This document shows, in pieces, positions 60,048-64,000 of a stretch of DNA of 64,000 bases. The DNA lies in NCBI GenBank assembly GCA_947683625.1, contig CANTUR010000818.1:310001-374000 (forward strand). The letters are read 5' to 3'. The stretch is from Mallotus nudiflorus. Taxonomy: Eukaryota > Streptophyta > Magnoliopsida > Malpighiales > Euphorbiaceae. The translations under genes were made by a program, and so were the position numbers. The notes beneath the pieces are model-generated. The model had not been told where the DNA came from. It searched no databases and saw only the letters and a program-made list of their open reading frames with translations. Numbering within the stretch: the stretch's first letter is position 1; each line of letters starts with the position of its first letter.

Positions 60048-60984
60048 CTGTGCAGAAGCCCAAAAGATTAGAGACATCTAAAAGAGAATAGCAAAGAAGA
60101 TATGAACACGGTCTTGAAATTTATAGACAATTGATGCAGTGCATGCACTAAGATAGCTAATTTTAGAATGCCAGCCAAAAATGATGAAAGTAGCCGAAGT
60201 ATGAATACACCCTTGCTTCTCAAAATTCAGAAGAGAAGTGAAAATAGAGTTCACCACCCCAAAGCATCACATGACCAAACTATAATCAACACAAGCATAT
60301 TAAACATTAACAATAAGGCATAGTACTAAACATGCTATAATTCAACACATATACAATAAAAACAAACACAAATACAGAGAAGCTAGTTGACCTATAGTAT
60401 GAGAAACACTACATATGACAAGAACAAGCCACACCTCAAACTTCAAAAGGGAAAAGACTGTATAATATGAAATTCTTAAATTCTAACTTCACAATGCTAA
60501 CCTTATATGTAGCTTTGATTCTAGATATACAAATTAGAGAAATTAGAAAAAAGTCTACATGACACAGGCCAAACCCAATTTCATATGTTGGGAAACACTA
60601 TAGTGGACTCTAGGCAATCAGAATGTGAATATAAATTCAATTAGGTTTTCACCATACCATCCACCAATATAGATATTAATTGCTTTTTTTTTCCTATGTA
60701 TTTTAATGTTTATCAAATTTTAAAATATGCCATCTTCAATGTAGCACATACTTCATGCTCTGCACTAACTCCTAACATTCAAGTGTTCGTACTAAGAGCT
60801 ACCATACCCATGCCCTAACTCTCTTTTCTACTAAACTATACATATAAATGTAATAGTTGGCATGAACCAAAAATAAGAATACTGTGTGCCTATAGAGAAC
60901 AACTTGATACACAACAGTGTTAGTTTAATAGCTTATTTAGTTATGGCTGCAACACCGAGTAATGTGAACTCTATTCTTAATATC

Positions 60985-61390
60985 TTATGTGGATGAGGCT
61001 GCATTGTCATTTATTGATGGATTTGACAAAGTGGGTGTGCGCACTTGGGCTTCAAATGGACGGTCGTGGCAACCTCGATTGAACCACGGGGCCCATAATA
61101 TATCAAATCAAAGCTGACTTAGAGCCCTATAATAGGTGCTATAAACTATATTTATAGTAACCCATCTTCAAGCCCAAACCCTTAAATTTGGCTTAAAAGT
61201 TTATATTCCTTTTTAGGATTTTTTTTTTAGCATTTTCTTCCTTTTTTTTTTTTAGGGTTTTTCCCTAAACTTTATTTATTTGTCTATTTAGGGTTGTTTG
61301 AGGATGGCTTTTATTGAATTAATAAATCAAATTTATATTTTTCCAATATTCGATATTCCTTTATGTGAATCAACAATTATTGATGTCTAT
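60985..61390 (+). mobile_element. Diverged solo LTR or LTR fragment related to element D
   Basis: It begins TTATGTGGATGAGGC, aligning with the LTR of D in sense orientation (TGATGTGGATGAGG), and shares GATTTGACAAAGTGGGTGTG, the GGGCCCATAATATATCAAAT stretch, the T/A-rich TTTTTAGGGTTTTTCC block and a GTGAATCAACA segment. The right end is uncertain, about 61390. No coding region is attached, so it is a solo LTR or truncated copy, opposite in strand to D. Confidence 0.8.
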
Positions 61391-64000
61391 TTCTTGACAT
61401 TTATGCGCAAATCAACAGGTTATAGAAGATTATTAGACGGTAATCATGCGTGATTCAACGTCGAGTAGTATTTATCCAATTTTCTAGGTTTATGCTATGT
61501 CAATATTATAGCCAATTATCAAGCATTTGGTCAAAGCATCCCAATGGCATTGCTTTTCACTTGAAGCTCATTTTCTAGAGTTTTCGCCTTTGCTCACAGA
61601 AGGTTAACCTCAGTTTCTAACTCCTCTGCACAAGCTTTAAGTGATCAAGGTGAGATGGATGCTACTATTTCAACAAACCTTCTAAGAATCTTTCGCCTTC
61701 CTACTCCCCCAATAACTTGAAACCATCACACCTTCACTTGCTTTCCCCACCAATTTCTCCTTCTCCTTCTCCTTATATTGAGGAGCCACCACTTTCTCTA
61801 TTATCATTGTTCTCATCATTATACTCTAGTAAAAGATTCCAAAGTTCTAATTCCTTAACTCTGCAATCCACATCTCCACTAGCTTTACCATACCACCATC
61901 GGTTATCGCCATGGAAATGTACCTCTAGCTTCCATTCACCACTAAGCCTCATAGCATTGACCTCATTAGAATCATCCTACTGCTTTACTGCTTATGGAAC
62001 TTGGACCATTACTAACTGTAGTGCCATTATGGTTGTGGACATAATTGCTTTAAGCTACAAATCACATCTAAGAAATTCTTTCCAAAAAAAAGCAACTTAG
62101 CCTTGCCCAAAGAACATCTCTGTACATGAAATAAGAAGGGCCAAAAATGAAAAAACAATAACATGAGAACGACGCCAATGACCGCTTTTAAAAAGAAAAA
62201 CAACGAAAGGTATAAAAGAAAGGAATAGGCCAAACTAAGCCCATTCATGATAAATTCTCTTAAAATTATTATTTAATCTTAAATTCTAAATCATAATTTA
62301 ATATTATTATACACTTATTTAATTATATAGTTGATCTTAAGTTAAAAGTAAATAATCTTAATGTAATATAACAATTTAATATTATTGTATAGTATTGATT
62401 TAGCATTAAATAAATAAATCATTGATTAAAATTGTTATTAAATAAATAAATTATAAATTAATTTGAATTATCTTATCATAAAAATATATAATTCTAACAT
62501 CTTAAGTAAATATTAAAATATAACTATAGAACTTCTAAACATAACTATAAAACTACGCAATTTTCAATAAAACTATGCAATTTTCAGCAAAACTGCGTAG
62601 TTTTGGCTTAACCTAATTCACTAAAATCCTTCTCTTCACTTTAATCTCTCTCCTTCATTTTCATTTCAATTAAACATAATTCCTTATGTTTATATTTTAG
62701 CAACCACTAACACCATCCTCCCCCACCCTTTCTCAACCTCATCACACTATCGTCCAGCCATTCAATCATCCTTCCTTATTATCCTTCCTCACCCTCCGTA
62801 GTCATCATCTAATCGTCCAGCCATCCTTCCTTACTGTTGTCAGCACCATCATCATCATCTATATCCCTTGTTTCCATGAGTTCTATCATTGTCCATTGTC
62901 TATCACAATCACTAAATCATAATCAAGAATAAACTAATAGCATCACAATGTTGATCATCAACCAAAAGCTCAATTAAAACTAAAGCAAGCAAGAAAATGG
63001 AAATACTTTAAATAAAAGTTAAATATTAAAGAAAAATATTTTAAAATAAAAATAATTTAGAATAACATGAAATTTGATCATCCTAGGACCTTTTAGACTC
63101 ATTAAATGATGTATGATCATCATAGAACATGTATGAGTCATTAGGACTATCATCGGAATCATTTCAAAGTAAAATGAGCAAGTTTTCAAAGCTCAGACAT
63201 GGATGGCCAGATTTTCCATCTAAACAACTAGATTTGGCACTTCAATAGGCAGTCTAAGAGCCTCTAATAGCCATATTTAAAGGGTGGATAACCAGTTTTG
63301 CTAAGAACAACCGGTTTTGTAAGAACTAGCAATTCTTGTTCAAACATGAATTTTAATGGCCCCAAACCCAAAAATAAAGGCATAAATCAACAAAAAGATG
63401 TTTTAAAAAGTTTTTAGCCTTATAATATAAGATTAAACTCACTAAAAACAAAGATTGAATTAAAGAAATGGAGATTGAAAGTAAATAAGGTTAAATGAGA
63501 ACTAGGTTGATTTGTGGTTGTTATTTGGTTACTATGAGTTTGTGTTTGATTTTATTATTATTTTTATACATGAAAGGATTAGAGAATGTTTGGGAGAGTG
63601 TTTAGGCTAAGAATTGGGTAGAGGTTGGGTAGAGAAAGGTGAGAGAGAGAAGGTAGATGAGGAAAATGTTTATGTAGGCATAGTTTAGGCCATTTTTTCT
63701 ATTTTTTCTCTCCTTTTTTTAATTTTTCACTCTTTTTCTTTTTTGCAACAGGAATTTTCTCTCTCTAATAGTAGACTCTCCTCCCAAAAATGCTTCCTTA
63801 AAGCTTCTATTAATGGTTGTAAATAGTTTACAACTAAATGGGGTATTATTACACACTAAAAGGAAAAAGTATATACTTGTACTAATATTAATTTGACACT
63901 TGTCCAAGAATATTCTTAAATTTTATTTGCTTAGTCACTACTACTCCTAAGGAATTGTACAATGTTTTATTAGACTTGTGGGACCTGGTTTGACTACTGG
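61391..64000. other. AT-rich spacer
   Basis: No confident gene. The 127-codon Ser/Leu/Pro-rich frame 61717..62100 lacks domains and its codon pattern is that of a CT-rich tract. There is a coiled-coil-like relict at 61555..61665 (minus), a short repeat of AAAACTATGCAATTTTCA (62545..62605), a CAT/CTC-rich stretch (62700..62880), and T-rich sequence near 63690..63760. Confidence 0.5.
61555..61665 (-). pseudogene. Possible coiled-coil gene relict
   Basis: The minus strand reads SLKACAEELETEVNLL-stop-AKAKTLENELQ and then VKSNAIGML-stop. The heptad-like Leu/Glu/Lys pattern on both sides of a single TGA suggests a decayed coiled-coil exon. The family is unknown, and chance cannot be excluded for so short a stretch. 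Confidence 0.25.

Larger units (their letters stand above)
56440..60984. other. Low-complexity and repeat-rich spacer
   Basis: No confident gene. It contains the CTCGTGAA repeat tract (56630..56935), AT-rich sequence to 57900, a T-rich block (57990..58395), an A-rich array (59100..59395), a 110-bp tandem duplication (59591..59808) and one exon-like piece (59898..60047). From 60060 to 60980 I see nothing I can name. Confidence 0.5.

Noticed and set aside
61717..62100. 127-codon Ser/Pro/Leu-rich frame
   Set aside because: CT-rich composition explains it; there is no domain, promoter context or splice signals that agree.
1..64000. tRNA and rRNA genes
   Set aside because: No cloverleaf with A and B boxes or rRNA core sequence was recognised. 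The only tRNA-related signals are the 12-base primer sites of the retroelements.

Overview
The window is nuclear DNA of a flowering plant, most likely a eudicot, from an intergenic block rich in retrotransposons. The base composition is AT-rich. The coding matter I can identify with confidence consists of broken Ty1/copia and Ty3/gypsy polyproteins. Every primer-binding site is of the initiator-methionine tRNA type usual in plant LTR elements. I see no host gene I would stand behind; three short exon-like pieces on the minus strand are listed with low confidence. The species cannot be named from the sequence.

The left half (427..34933) is a stack of nested LTR insertions in which each layer shows its own 5-bp target-site duplication (TSD). 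From outside in: (1) a solo LTR of about 1.1 kb, 427..34933, TSD CATTT; (2) a Ty1/copia element with 147-bp LTRs, 761..34155, TSD CAAAT; (3) a TG...CA unit of about 2.45 kb, probably another solo LTR, 2024..30923, TSD CATGA; (4a) a minus-strand solo LTR of a Tekay-type gypsy family ('family B'), 3533..18149, TSD CATTT; (5) inside it a complete minus-strand Tekay-type gypsy, 'element A', 5167..16487, TSD TATAT; (4b) beside it a complete plus-strand 'element B', 18262..30086, TSD GTTTT. Removing the layers rejoins the copia reading frame across a gap of about 29 kb.

The right half is sparser. A heavily decayed plus-strand Tekay-type relative, 'element C', lies at 38254..48000 (TSD AAAAA). A DNA-transposon-like unit with long terminal inverted repeats lies at 48280..49847 and contains four 57-bp repeats. 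A minus-strand gypsy of Reina/CRM type, 'element D', lies at 51138..56439, with a diverged single LTR of a related family near 60985..61390. The rest (34939..38253, 49848..51137, 56440..60984 and 61391..64000) is AT-rich spacer with simple repeats and small tandem duplications.

A, B and C share an internal layout: gag beginning MRR, protease with DPG[AT/AS]HSF or its decayed form, reverse transcriptase, RNase H, zinc-finger and core integrase, then a C-terminal chromodomain-type region, between LTRs of 2.4 to 3.4 kb. All are non-autonomous now because of stops, frameshifts and lost catalytic residues. The signals that go beyond ordinary annotation are in their LTRs: a short hairpin whose stem keeps pairing through compensatory changes across the three families, a threefold short repeat just downstream of it, and a GC-rich leader ending in a GTGAGT splice-donor-like site, with an acceptor-like tract abutting the gag start in element B.
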